DNA from: Variovorax boronicumulans
GTDB taxonomy: Bacteria; Pseudomonadota; Gammaproteobacteria; Burkholderiales; Burkholderiaceae_C
Assembly (NCBI RefSeq): GCF_007677875.1
Contig: NZ_VEDO01000003.1
Span: forward strand, 248,001 to 312,000
Direction of reading: 5' to 3'
DNA: 64,000 bases
Shown here: piece after piece, positions 17,213-25,037 of the stretch
Numbering within the stretch: the stretch's first letter is position 1
How the letters are laid out: each line of letters begins with the position of its first letter
Program-made: the position numbers and the translations under genes
Notes under the pieces: model-generated
What the model was told of the DNA's origin: nothing
Seen by the model: the letters and a program-made list of their open reading frames with translations, nothing else
Database searches by the model: none

Positions 17213-18899
17213 GCTTTTGCACCCACTGTTTGACGACTTCGGCGACGCGTTCGGGCTCCTTGGCGGCCAGCACGCGCAGGTGGTTGACCATCACGTCCAC
17301 GGGCGAGCCGGGCGGGGGCAGGTCGTAGTCCTCCAGCAGCGGCACCACGGGAATCTGGGTCCCGGCCGCCGGCGGCAGGGCGGCCACGGCGGAGGGCGCG
17401 GCCTGCGGGCCGGCGAGTGCGGCCAGCGGTGGCTGGTCGGCGTCCTCGGTCCGCCGGCGCGGCGTGGCCGGCTCCGGCGGTGCCAGGCGTTGCTGCACCG
17501 TGCGCAGCAGCGGCCGCGCGAGCAGGAAGTAGGCGAGCAGGCCGCCCAGCAGCCACAGCGCCGGCGTGGCGTAGTCGACCACGCGGTCGGGCTGTTGCCA
17601 CCACGGCGCCATCTCGGGCGGTGCCGTGAAGGCCAGTGCCGACACGGCCAGCTTGTCGCCGCGCTCGGCGCTGATGCCCAGGCCGTTGCGCAGCACGCCT
17701 TCGATGCGCGTGAGGTCCTCGGCGCTCCAGCCATTGCCACCGGGTGCGGCGGCGCTGTTGAGCACCACCGCCACGTTCAGCCGTGCGAGCTGGCCGCGCG
17801 CATGCCGGATCTGCCGGATCTGGCGGTCGTACGCGTACTGGCGCGTGGTGGCGTTGCGCCGTGCCGTGGCGTCGTTGCCGTTCTGGGCGTTGGCCTGGGC
17901 CTGGGCGTTCGGGTTCGGCTGGGCCGGGTTCGCGGGCGGGGGAGGGCGGTTGGACAGCGAGCCCGGCACGCCCAGTGCGCTCTGCGCGCGGTCCTGCTCG
18001 TCGCGCACGGCTTCGGAAGTGATGCGCGGCGTGTCGCCGAGCTTCTCCACGGTCTCGTCGATGCGGTCCTCGCGGACCTCGGCCGTCACGCTGGCCTTGA
18101 AGTTGTCCAACCCGACCACCGGGCCCAGCAGTTCGCGCACATTGGCCAGCGTGGCTTCCTGGTGGCGGCGCGCGGCGTCGCCGCCGCCCACGGCGTCGAA
18201 GCCCTGGCTCAGATCCACGCGCGCGGACAGCAGGTTGCCGGCCTGGTCCACCAGGCTCACGCGCTGCACGTCGAGGCTGGCCACGCTGCCGGCCACCATG
18301 TTGACGATGGCGGCGATGTGTTCGGGCGCCAGCTTGCGGCCGGGCTTGAGCGCCAGCACCACCGATGCCGAGGCCTTCTCGCCGTCGCCCAGCACGAAGG
18401 AGGTGGAGCGTGGCATGGACAGGTGCACGCGCGCCGATTCCACGGCGTCCAGCGTGCGGATGCTCTGCGCCAGCTCGCCCTCCAGGCCGCGCCGGAAACG
18501 CACGTCCTGCACGAACTGGCTCACGCCCAGCGGGTCGCTCTTGTCCATGAGCTCCAGGCCGGCCGGCAGCTGGGCCGTGACGCCCTTGGCCGCCAGCAGC
18601 ATGCGCACGCGGCCGAGCTGGCTGCCCGGCACGAGCACCTGGCCGCTGTCGGGATGCAGCCGGTAGGGCACACCCTCGGCATCGAGCACGGCCATCATGT
18701 CGGAGGCCGCGATGCGCTCGCGCGCGCCGAATACGGGCTTGTAGCCGGCCTCGTCGCGCCACAGCAGCATCATCACCACGGCCGTCAGGCCGACGGCCAG
18801 CAGCACGATGGGCACGAGCGAGCGCGAGAGCCCGGCCGGCAAGGTCGGCATGCCGACGTTGCGCAGGTTCTGGACTCCGGCCTTCAGGGTGGCGATCAC
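17196..18899 (-). CDS. fliF: FliF, MS-ring protein
   Basis: FliF forms the membrane MS ring that seeds flagellar assembly. It has 567 residues, the family length. Membrane helices lie at about 28-46 and 441-462. The periplasmic ring-building motifs include MMAVLDAEGVPYRLHPDSGQ, VQDVRFRRGLEGELAQSI and ARVHLSMPRSTSFV. The C-terminal tail (HLRVLAAKEPERVAEVVKQW) binds FliG, and its coding end overlaps fliG. Confidence 0.97.
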   Translation of the reverse strand: MIATLKAGVQNLRNVGMPTLPAGLSRSLVPIVLLAVGLTAVVMMLLWRDEAGYKPVFGARERIAASDMMAVLDAEGVPYRLHPDSGQVLVPGSQLGRVRMLLAAKGVTAQLPAGLELMDKSDPLGVSQFVQDVRFRRGLEGELAQSIRTLDAVESARVHLSMPRSTSFVLGDGEKASASVVLALKPGRKLAPEHIAAIVNMVAGSVASLDVQRVSLVDQAGNLLSARVDLSQGFDAVGGGDAARRHQEATLANVRELLGPVVGLDNFKASVTAEVREDRIDETVEKLGDTPRITSEAVRDEQDRAQSALGVPGSLSNRPPPPANPAQPNPNAQAQANAQNGNDATARRNATTRQYAYDRQIRQIRHARGQLARLNVAVVLNSAAAPGGNGWSAEDLTRIEGVLRNGLGISAERGDKLAVSALAFTAPPEMAPWWQQPDRVVDYATPALWLLGGLLAYFLLARPLLRTVQQRLAPPEPATPRRRTEDADQPPLAALAGPQAAPSAVAALPPAAGTQIPVVPLLEDYDLPPPGSPVDVMVNHLRVLAAKEPERVAEVVKQWVQKHGRPE

Positions 18900-18915
18900 G
18901 TGGCGGTCCCGGCGG

Positions 18916-19254
18916 TCAGATCGGCAGCTTGACCAGGTCTTCGACCGCGGTCACGACCTTGTTGCGCACCTGCATGAGCATGGAGAACGACAGGCTGGCC
19001 TGCTGGCTGGACAGCATGGCGCCCACCAGGTCGTCGCTCTGGCCACTGTCCACGGCAGCCATCTGCTGGCCGGCTGCATGGTCCTGCGCGTTCACGCTGT
19101 CCACGGCGTCGCGCATGCGCTGCGCAAAGCCGCCGGCAGCGGCCGGCTCGGGGCCGTCGTAGGGCGCCTGCGGCAGGATGTTCTGGAGGTCTGCCGCTTG
19201 CGCTTGGATATGTGCCAGATTCGCAGCAATTGCATTGTTCATGTTGTTTGCCAT
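18916..19254 (-). CDS. fliE: FliE, MS-ring/rod junction protein
   Basis: FliE links the MS ring to the proximal rod. The protein has 112 residues and ends with the conserved FliE block LSFSMLMQVRNKVVTAVED. It is the first gene of the long leftward operon. A GAGGGA ribosome site precedes the ATG at 19254. Its promoter region is shared with the divergent hybrid kinase. Confidence 0.93.
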   Translation of the reverse strand: MANNMNNAIAANLAHIQAQAADLQNILPQAPYDGPEPAAAGGFAQRMRDAVDSVNAQDHAAGQQMAAVDSGQSDDLVGAMLSSQQASLSFSMLMQVRNKVVTAVEDLVKLPI

Positions 19255-19484
19255 GACGCATTCCCTCAGCGTTGCGTTGGACTCAATCTATGAGTGTTGA
19301 GTATTACGCACCATGATAAGTCCAAATTTGGACATTTCGTGATTTTTACGCACCTCAATTCTCATGGTGCTGCTGAGTGCTGACTGGTTGTGAAGAAATT
19401 CAGACACTTACCGGCGCTTGTTGAAGCGGGGATAGGATGGCGGCTGCGTCGCACGCCATGCGCTTGTGTGGATCTGGACGCAAC
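19255..19484. promoter_or_regulatory. Divergent control region between fliE and the hybrid kinase, with palindrome and paired repeats
   Basis: The stretch is visibly AT-richer than its flanks. It holds a perfect 14-bp palindrome GTCCAAATTTGGAC at 19320-19333. Around it lie an inverted pair GCACCATGA (19308-19316) and TCATGGTGC (19362-19370), and a direct pair TTACGCACC at 19304 and 19346, 42 bp apart or about four helix turns. This nested symmetry suggests binding sites for a dimeric regulator. No convincing sigma-54 or sigma-28 box was found. Confidence 0.6.
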
Positions 19485-19496
19485 AGGAGGTGATGC

Positions 19497-20702
19497 TTGG
19501 AGTGGAGCAAGTGGATGGGGGGAGCGCTGCTCGTGCTGGCGGCCGGGGTGCTGCTGGGCATCGCGGTGCTGCGCGTGCGCGAGGCACGCAAGGCGCTGCA
19601 GGAGGCGCGCTCGGCGCTGACGGCGCGCAACCAGTTCCTGGGCATGATGGCCCACGAGATGCTGACGCCGCTGCAGACGATCGTGAGTTCGGTCGAACTC
19701 ATCGAACTGGGCGGCAAGGTGCCGCACGGCGACGAGACATTCCGGCGGCTGCGCCGCAGCGCCCAGCAGCTGGAGGCGCAGATGAACGACACGGTGGAGT
19801 TCGCGCGGCTGTCCGGCGGGCGGCTGAAGGTCTCGCCCACCTTGTTCCAGCCCGACCTCATGATGGAGCTGATCGCCGCCGAGTTCGACGAGCCGGCGCG
19901 CGAACGCGGCGTGGTGCTCAAGGTGCAGATCGATCCGCAGCCCTGTCCGCGCGTGGTGACCGACCCGGCACGGCTGCGCCAGATCGTGGCCAACCTGGTG
20001 TCCAACGCCGTCAAGTACGCGAGCCCCGGCGAGGTGGTCTGCTCAATCCAGGTGCGCGAGGCACAGCGCGAAGTGACGGTGGCCGTGATCGACCAGGGGC
20101 CGGGCTTCGACACCTCGGTCAACATCTGGGAGCCGTTCACGCGCGGCCGCGACCATGTGCAGATGGGCAGCGGGCTGGGCCTGGCGGTCGTCAAGCTGAT
20201 GGCCGAGCTGCTGGGCGGGCGCGCCTTCGCGGTGAGCCGGCCGGGCGAAGGCTCGGTGTTCACCGTGCGGGTGCCGGCCGAGGTGGAGGCGCGCAAGCCC
20301 AGCGCCGTGGCGCAAGGTGACGGCAGGCACCTGCGCGTGCTCGTGGTGGAGGACGATCCCGACGTGCGCGCCAGCCTGCACGCCATGGTGCTGGCCCTGG
20401 GCGCGCAGGCGGACCTGGCCGACTCCGTGCGCGAGGCGCGGCAGCTGCTGGACAAGGACCGCTACGACGGCGTGCTGCTGGACCTGCGCCTGCCGGACGG
20501 CTCGGGCTACACGGTGGCCGAGCATGCGCGCCGCCCAGGGGGGCTGAACATGCAAACGCCGCTGGTGGCGCTGTCCGCCTACCACGAGGCCGATGCCGCA
20601 GCCGATGCGCTGTTCGCGGCCAAGTTCGACAAGCCGATCAGTGCCGGGCGCCTGCGTTCGGCCCTGGCCCTGTTCGGCGACGGGGCCGGACCTAGCGGCT
20701 GA
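19497..20702 (+). CDS. Hybrid sensor histidine kinase with C-terminal receiver domain
   Basis: This 401-residue protein has one N-terminal membrane helix (9-24). The phosphoacceptor histidine is H53 in the motif MMAHEMLTPLQ. The ATP-binding domain shows N170 (NLVSN), DQGPGF at 199-204 and GSGLGLA at 224-230. A receiver domain follows with acidic pocket EDD at 285-287, phosphoacceptor D329 and K379. There is no sizeable sensing domain outside the membrane. The start is a TTG with AGGAGGT five bases upstream; an ATG at 19494 is in the wrong frame. It is divergent from fliE and convergent with the BetR regulator, its likely partner, so a role in flagellar control is inferred. Confidence 0.88.
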   Translation: MEWSKWMGGALLVLAAGVLLGIAVLRVREARKALQEARSALTARNQFLGMMAHEMLTPLQTIVSSVELIELGGKVPHGDETFRRLRRSAQQLEAQMNDTVEFARLSGGRLKVSPTLFQPDLMMELIAAEFDEPARERGVVLKVQIDPQPCPRVVTDPARLRQIVANLVSNAVKYASPGEVVCSIQVREAQREVTVAVIDQGPGFDTSVNIWEPFTRGRDHVQMGSGLGLAVVKLMAELLGGRAFAVSRPGEGSVFTVRVPAEVEARKPSAVAQGDGRHLRVLVVEDDPDVRASLHAMVLALGAQADLADSVREARQLLDKDRYDGVLLDLRLPDGSGYTVAEHARRPGGLNMQTPLVALSAYHEADAAADALFAAKFDKPISAGRLRSALALFGDGAGPSG

Positions 20703-21594
20703 GCTGGGCCTGTTCCAGGAGCTGGCGCAGCTGCGAAATTACGAGCGCCAGTCGGAACGGCTTCTCGATGACGGGAATGCGCAGCGTGGTGGCGACCTGC
20801 ACGATGTCGGCCTCGCCCGCGTGGCCTGCGGCGATGGCGCCGGTGGTCAGCAGCATTGGCACGGAAGGCTGGGCGCGGCGGATGGCCTGCAGCACCTGGT
20901 TGGCGGTCTGGCCGTTGAGCCACCAGTCCATGAGGTAGCCGTCGAACGGCGCTTCGGCGGCACGGCGGGCCAGCTCGGCGGCCGAGCCGAACAGCTCGAC
21001 GCGGTACCCCGAGGCCTCGAAGGCGTCCTTCATGTTGGCGGCCAGGTCGCGCGAATCCTCCAGCACGGCAATGCGCGGCAGCGCGCGCTGCGAGGGCGTG
21101 ACCACCAGCTGCAGCACACGCCGGCGCGCGATGTTGGGATCGCTCGCGCCATAGGGCTGGATCAGCCATTCCGCGCCCTGCTCGGTGGCCACGAGTTCGC
21201 AGTGCTCGCCCGGCTGCAAGGGTGCGCCCAGGGTGGCCTTGCAACCCAGCGCCAGGCTGCCGATCAGCACGCGTGCGTCGTGCACGTCGCCGTCCACGCG
21301 TGGCGCCGCCATGGCGGGCTCGGCGCTCAGCAGGGCGCTGATGTCGACCTGGAAGTGCTGCGCCAGCGTCTGCAGGTCGCTCGCCGAGAACGAGGCGTCC
21401 TGGAACTTGCGGAACGCGCCCGAGCGCGACAGCCCCAGGATCAGCGCCAGCTGCGACGCATGCTTGTGCCGCGGCAGGCCTTGTTCGGAGAAGAAGTCGT
21501 GGAGCCGGCGCGCGACCACGCTGTCCTCACTCTCGTCGGTGCTGTCGTCTTCGGACGCGAGGGGGACGCCGGGCAATGGTTTGCTCAGTTGCAT
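20692..21594 (-). CDS. BetR-type response regulator, inverted order (HTH then receiver)
   Basis: The 300-residue protein has a helix-turn-helix region at about 28-92 (LALILGLSRSGAFRKFQD), resembling the BetR domain of betaproteobacterial regulators. The C-terminal receiver has E179-D180, phosphoacceptor D223 in YLMDWWLNG, and K278 in VIEKPFR. The order is reversed from most response regulators, which carry the receiver first. Its last 11 bases overlap the end of the hybrid kinase on the other strand, and it is divergent from fliM. Regulation of the flagellar operons is inferred from position. No strong ribosome site precedes the ATG. Confidence 0.82.
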   Translation of the reverse strand: MQLSKPLPGVPLASEDDSTDESEDSVVARRLHDFFSEQGLPRHKHASQLALILGLSRSGAFRKFQDASFSASDLQTLAQHFQVDISALLSAEPAMAAPRVDGDVHDARVLIGSLALGCKATLGAPLQPGEHCELVATEQGAEWLIQPYGASDPNIARRRVLQLVVTPSQRALPRIAVLEDSRDLAANMKDAFEASGYRVELFGSAAELARRAAEAPFDGYLMDWWLNGQTANQVLQAIRRAQPSVPMLLTTGAIAAGHAGEADIVQVATTLRIPVIEKPFRLALVISQLRQLLEQAQLSR

Positions 21595-21844
21595 GGTGTG
21601 GCGACGAAAGGGCTTGTCTCTGGATTAGGCGGCAAATGTGCGCGTTAAATTAAATGTGCCACGAAAAGTGATTAGAAATAGTGGACAATTTCCCTGTCCT
21701 AGGTAAAAAATGTGAGAAAACCGCATCTAATCTGTCGCGCCTGGAGCAACAGCGTGGTCAATCCGGGCCACGCGCACCTGGTGGAGGCCATGCTCATTGT
21801 GCACATGGTTGCATCCGATTTCAGTGGGAACCTGAGCCATATCC
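21595..21844. promoter_or_regulatory. Divergent control region between the BetR regulator and fliM
   Basis: This 250-bp stretch is AT-rich near 21630-21720. AAATGTG occurs three times on the plus strand, at 21634, 21652 and 21708, the first two 18 bp apart and extended to AAATGTGC. An inverted pair GGACA/TGTCC spans 21683-21699. It should contain promoters for both the regulator and the fliM-flhA operon, but no sigma-54 or sigma-28 consensus could be recognised. Confidence 0.5.
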
Positions 21845-22708
21845 ATGTCAGACGCTAGTCCTCCCGTGCCGCACCGCGTATTGGATCCGCGCACGTTGGG
21901 CCGCCCCATGCATCTGCTGGGCGCGTTTGCCGAACGGTTCGGGGCCGACGTCTCAGAACTGTTGCGCCAGGGGCTCAACCGCCGCTATGCCATCGGCCTG
22001 CAGGTCGACGGCACGGGCATGCGCCAGCGCCAGCACAACGAAGATCCCGTGCGCTGGAACGTCTACAGCTGCCCGTCCGGCCGCATCGGCCTGGCGGTGC
22101 CGCGCGCACTGGTGCTCAAGCTGCTGCTGTACCGCTACGGTGGCGGCGATCCGGCGCCGGTGGAACCCGACGCCGTGGCCGTGACGGCCAGCGAGGAGCG
22201 CCTGTCCACCCGTCTCGGACAGCAGCTGGCGCTGGCGCTGGCGCGGCGCATCGACGCCGGGCTGCCACCCGTGGGCGTCGCCGCGGAGCCGGCCGCGGCG
22301 GACCCGGCCGTGCCTTTCCATTCCGAATCCGCGCTGCCGACCGGCCTGTGGCAGCTGAACCTGACCCTGGTCGAAGCCGACAGCGGGCAGCGCCACGAAC
22401 TGCGCTTCAGCCTGGACGACGGCTGCATGCACCAGCTGCTTGACCGGCTGGGCCGCGGCCGCACGCTGGCGCGCGAGGGCGCCGCGGCGCCGGCGCTGCC
22501 GCTGTCGTCGCGGCTCAAGCTGCGGCTGACGGCGCGCCTGGTGCAGCAGCGGCTGCCGCTGGGCGCCATCCTGGACCTGCAGCCAGGCAGCGTGCTGCCG
22601 ATACCGCAACCCACCGCGGTGGTGCTGGTCAAGGATTCGCCCTTGTTCAGCGCCAGCGTGGCCGAACACAAGGGACGCCTGTGGCTGACGGCGTTCCAGG
22701 ATCTCTGA
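21845..22708 (+). CDS. fliM: FliM-like motor switch protein lacking the CheY-binding peptide
   Basis: This is the middle C-ring protein at the head of fliM-N-P-Q-R-flhB-flhA. It has 287 residues, shorter than typical FliM (about 330). An in-frame stop lies 12 bases before the ATG, so the start is fixed. The N terminus (MSDASPPVPHRVLDPRTLG) lacks the acidic EIDALL-type peptide that binds phosphorylated CheY. The C-terminal SpoA-type region is recognisable (LKLRLTARLVQQRLPLGAIL, then LQPGSVLPI). Identity relies partly on the neighbours. The missing peptide suggests a motor that does not switch through CheY. Confidence 0.82.
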   Translation: MSDASPPVPHRVLDPRTLGRPMHLLGAFAERFGADVSELLRQGLNRRYAIGLQVDGTGMRQRQHNEDPVRWNVYSCPSGRIGLAVPRALVLKLLLYRYGGGDPAPVEPDAVAVTASEERLSTRLGQQLALALARRIDAGLPPVGVAAEPAAADPAVPFHSESALPTGLWQLNLTLVEADSGQRHELRFSLDDGCMHQLLDRLGRGRTLAREGAAAPALPLSSRLKLRLTARLVQQRLPLGAILDLQPGSVLPIPQPTAVVLVKDSPLFSASVAEHKGRLWLTAFQDL

Positions 22709-22721
22709 AGGATAGAAGACC

Positions 22722-23075
22722 ATGAGCGACAAGCCAGACACCAACGACGTGGACGCGCTGCTGGGCGACCTGACCGTGGATGCGGGCGCCACCGACGCAC
22801 CCATCAAACCGCGCCGCGACCTTTCGCTGATGCTGCGCAAGATTCCCGTCACGCTGACGCTGGAGGTCGGCTCGGCCGATGTTTCGCTGGACCAGCTCAT
22901 GGGGCTGGAGCACGGCAGCGTGGTCGAGCTCGACGCACTGGCCGGCGCGCCGCTGGTGATCAAGGTCAACGGCACGGCCATCGGCCGCGCCGAGGTAGTG
23001 GTCTCGGGCGAGAACTACGGCCTGAAGGTGCTGGAGCTGTCGGACCTGGACCTGCTTTCGCTCGACACGCGCTGA
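22722..23075 (+). CDS. fliN: FliN, C-ring/export switch protein
   Basis: FliN (117 residues) forms the base of the C ring and docks the FliH-FliI complex. The C-terminal SpoA domain is clear (MLRKIPVTLTLEVGSADVSL, LEHGSVVELDALAGAPLVI and VNGTAIGRAEVVVSGENYGL). The N terminus has the short acidic segment DVDALLGDLTV. It follows fliM by 13 bases. No fliO gene separates it from fliP. Confidence 0.95.
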   Translation: MSDKPDTNDVDALLGDLTVDAGATDAPIKPRRDLSLMLRKIPVTLTLEVGSADVSLDQLMGLEHGSVVELDALAGAPLVIKVNGTAIGRAEVVVSGENYGLKVLELSDLDLLSLDTR

Positions 23076-23092
23076 AGCGCAGGGCCCACACC

Positions 23093-23866
23093 ATGAAGAT
23101 GCTGAGCGCGTGGCGCCTCTGGCGGAACCGGGCGCTGGCGCCGGTATGGCTGCTGGCGCCGCTGCTGCTGGCCGGTGCCGCGGGCGCGGCCGAGATCCCG
23201 CTGCTGTCCGCCGTGACCGGCACCGCGCAGACCGACTACACGGTCAAGATGCAGGTGCTGGTGATCATGACCCTGCTCGGGCTGCTGCCCGTGCTGGTGC
23301 TCATGTGCACGAGCTTCGTGCGCTTCGTGATCGTGCTGTCGCTGCTGCGCCAGGCGCTCGGGCTGCAGCAGGGCCTGCCCAACCGCATCGTGACCGGCGT
23401 GGCGCTGATCCTGACCATCCTCGTGATGCGGCCGGTGGGCGAGCAGCTGTGGGAGCGCGCCTTCGTGCCCTACGACGAGGACCGCATCGGCCTGCAGCAG
23501 GCGCTGGTGGAGGCCAAGGAGCCGCTGTCGCGCTTCATGCTCGCGCAGACCAGCAAGGCGGCGCTGCAGCAGGTCAGCCAGCTGGCGCGCGAGCCGGCCG
23601 TGACCGAGCCCTCGCAGCACGCCTTCGCGGTGCAGCTGGCGGCCTTCGTGCTGTCCGAACTGAAGACCGCGTTCCAGATCGGCTGCATGCTCTTCATCCC
23701 GTTCATGGTCATCGACCTCGTGGTGTCTTCGGTGCTGATGGCCATGGGCATGATGATGCTGTCGCCGCTCGTGATCTCGCTGCCGCTCAAGCTGCTGCTG
23801 TTCGTGCTGGTCGACGGCTGGACGCTGACCGTGAACACCCTCGTCACCAGCGTGCGGGCCTTCTAG
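23093..23866 (+). CDS. fliP: FliP, flagellar export gate protein
   Basis: FliP forms the core of the export pore with FliQ and FliR. The protein has 257 residues and a cleavable signal peptide ending near GAAGAAE. The conserved blocks are TSFVRFVIVLSLLRQALG, LLPVLVLM, FQIGCMLFIPFMVIDLVVSS and MGMMMLSPLVISLPLKLLLF. It is 17 bases after fliN. The membrane segments and the central hydrophilic loop match the family. Confidence 0.96.
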   Translation: MKMLSAWRLWRNRALAPVWLLAPLLLAGAAGAAEIPLLSAVTGTAQTDYTVKMQVLVIMTLLGLLPVLVLMCTSFVRFVIVLSLLRQALGLQQGLPNRIVTGVALILTILVMRPVGEQLWERAFVPYDEDRIGLQQALVEAKEPLSRFMLAQTSKAALQQVSQLAREPAVTEPSQHAFAVQLAAFVLSELKTAFQIGCMLFIPFMVIDLVVSSVLMAMGMMMLSPLVISLPLKLLLFVLVDGWTLTVNTLVTSVRAF

Positions 23867-23950
23867 CCATGGCCCCCACGCTCATCGCTTCGCGTATCGC
23901 TGCCCCCCGAGGGGGCGTTCAGTGCCTTCGGGCGGCCGGGCGGCACTGAG
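23867..23950. repeat. Palindromic intergenic element between fliP and fliQ
   Basis: This 84-base gap interrupts an otherwise tight operon. It contains two hairpins. GCCCCC (23902-23907) pairs with GGGGGC (23911-23916). CAGTGCC (23920-23926) pairs with GGCACTG (23942-23948). It has no coding potential and looks like a small REP-type palindromic unit. It may also affect mRNA stability inside the operon. Confidence 0.55.
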
Positions 23951-24223
23951 ATGCTCACGCCGGACATCGCCGTCGATCTCGTCAGCGCCAGCCTCAAGCT
24001 CGTGATGCTGCTGGTGGCCGTGCTGGTGCTGCCGGGCCTGATCGTCGGCTTCGTCGTCGGCATCTTCCAGGCCGCCACGCAGATCAACGAGCAGACGCTG
24101 AGCTTCCTGCCGCGCCTGTTGGTCACGCTGCTGGCCATCATCCTGACGGGCGGGTGGATGGCCTCGCAGCTCATGGATTTCTGCGTCGAGGTGTTCCGCC
24201 GCGCGGCGGCGCTCGTGGGGTAG
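23951..24223 (+). CDS. fliQ: FliQ, flagellar export gate protein
   Basis: This small gate subunit has 90 residues, the family length. Two membrane helices are present: LKLVMLLVAVLVLPGLIVGF and the later LLVTLLAIILTGGWM. The conserved AATQINEQTLSFLPR loop lies between them. It starts directly after the palindromic element and is followed four bases later by fliR. Confidence 0.95.
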   Translation: MLTPDIAVDLVSASLKLVMLLVAVLVLPGLIVGFVVGIFQAATQINEQTLSFLPRLLVTLLAIILTGGWMASQLMDFCVEVFRRAAALVG

Positions 24224-24227
24224 GGCC

Positions 24228-25001
24228 TTGGACGGCGTCTTCACCACACTGCTGGCCGAGCTGTCGGCCTGGTGGTGGCCCTTCGTGCGGGTGCTGGCGA
24301 TGCTGAGCGCGGCGCCCATCGTCGGCGATGCCTCCGTGCCGCTCACGGTGCGCGTGCTGCTGTCCATGGTGCTGGCCACCATCCTGCTGCCGGTGGCGGC
24401 GCCGGCCGTGCCGATCGAAGCGTTCTCGCTGCACGCACTGGCCGCCACGGCTGAGCAGGTGGCCATCGGCGTGGTGCTGGGCCTGGCGCTGCACTTCGTG
24501 ACTTCGGTGCTGCTGGTGCTGGGCTACATGGTGTCGTCGCAGATGGGGCTGGCCATGGCGCTCATGAACGACCCGCTGTCGGGCGTGTCGTCCGACGTGG
24601 TGTCCAGCCTGCTGTCCATCCTCGGCATCCTGGTGTTCTTCTCGATCGACGGCCACCTGGTGCTGGTGCAGGTGATCGGCAAGAGCTTTACGCTGTGGCC
24701 GGTGGGCGGCGGGCTGCGCATGGGCGCGCTGCGGGCCGTGGCCTTCAACGTGAGCTGGGTGTTCTCGGCCGCGCTGCTGCTGGCGTTGCCCATGGTGTTC
24801 GCGACCATGGTGGTGCAGATGGGCTTCGGCTTCCTCGCGCGGGTGGCGCCGCAGCTCAACCTGTTCGCGCTGGGCTTCTCCGTGATCACGATCTTCGGCC
24901 TGTTCATGCTGGCCATGCTGGTGCGCTTCATCCCCGAGCACTACCTGCGCATGACGCGGCAGGTTCTCCAGATGCTCGAACAAACGTTTGGGGCGAGATG
25001 A
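24228..25001 (+). CDS. fliR: FliR, flagellar export gate protein
   Basis: FliR (257 residues) completes the FliPQR pore. It is a polytopic membrane protein with the conserved block SSQMGLAMALMNDPLSGVSS and the C-terminal GFGFLARVAPQLNLFALGF. The start is a TTG at 24228, because no ATG or GTG fits the family start and the fliQ stop lies four bases upstream. A dispersed repeat separates it from flhB. Confidence 0.93.
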   Translation: MDGVFTTLLAELSAWWWPFVRVLAMLSAAPIVGDASVPLTVRVLLSMVLATILLPVAAPAVPIEAFSLHALAATAEQVAIGVVLGLALHFVTSVLLVLGYMVSSQMGLAMALMNDPLSGVSSDVVSSLLSILGILVFFSIDGHLVLVQVIGKSFTLWPVGGGLRMGALRAVAFNVSWVFSAALLLALPMVFATMVVQMGFGFLARVAPQLNLFALGFSVITIFGLFMLAMLVRFIPEHYLRMTRQVLQMLEQTFGAR

Positions 25002-25037
25002 GCTCTCCCCCAGTCTGCGCGCTGCGCGCTCCGCCAA

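Noticed and set aside
21595-21844. Sigma-54 promoter for fliM
   Set aside because: TTGCA near 21810 has no matching GG element at the required spacing, so it was not reported as a feature.
21681-22184. Plus-strand frame starting before fliM
   Set aside because: It overlaps fliM in another frame and its composition turns into a Cys/Ser/Arg-rich shadow translation.
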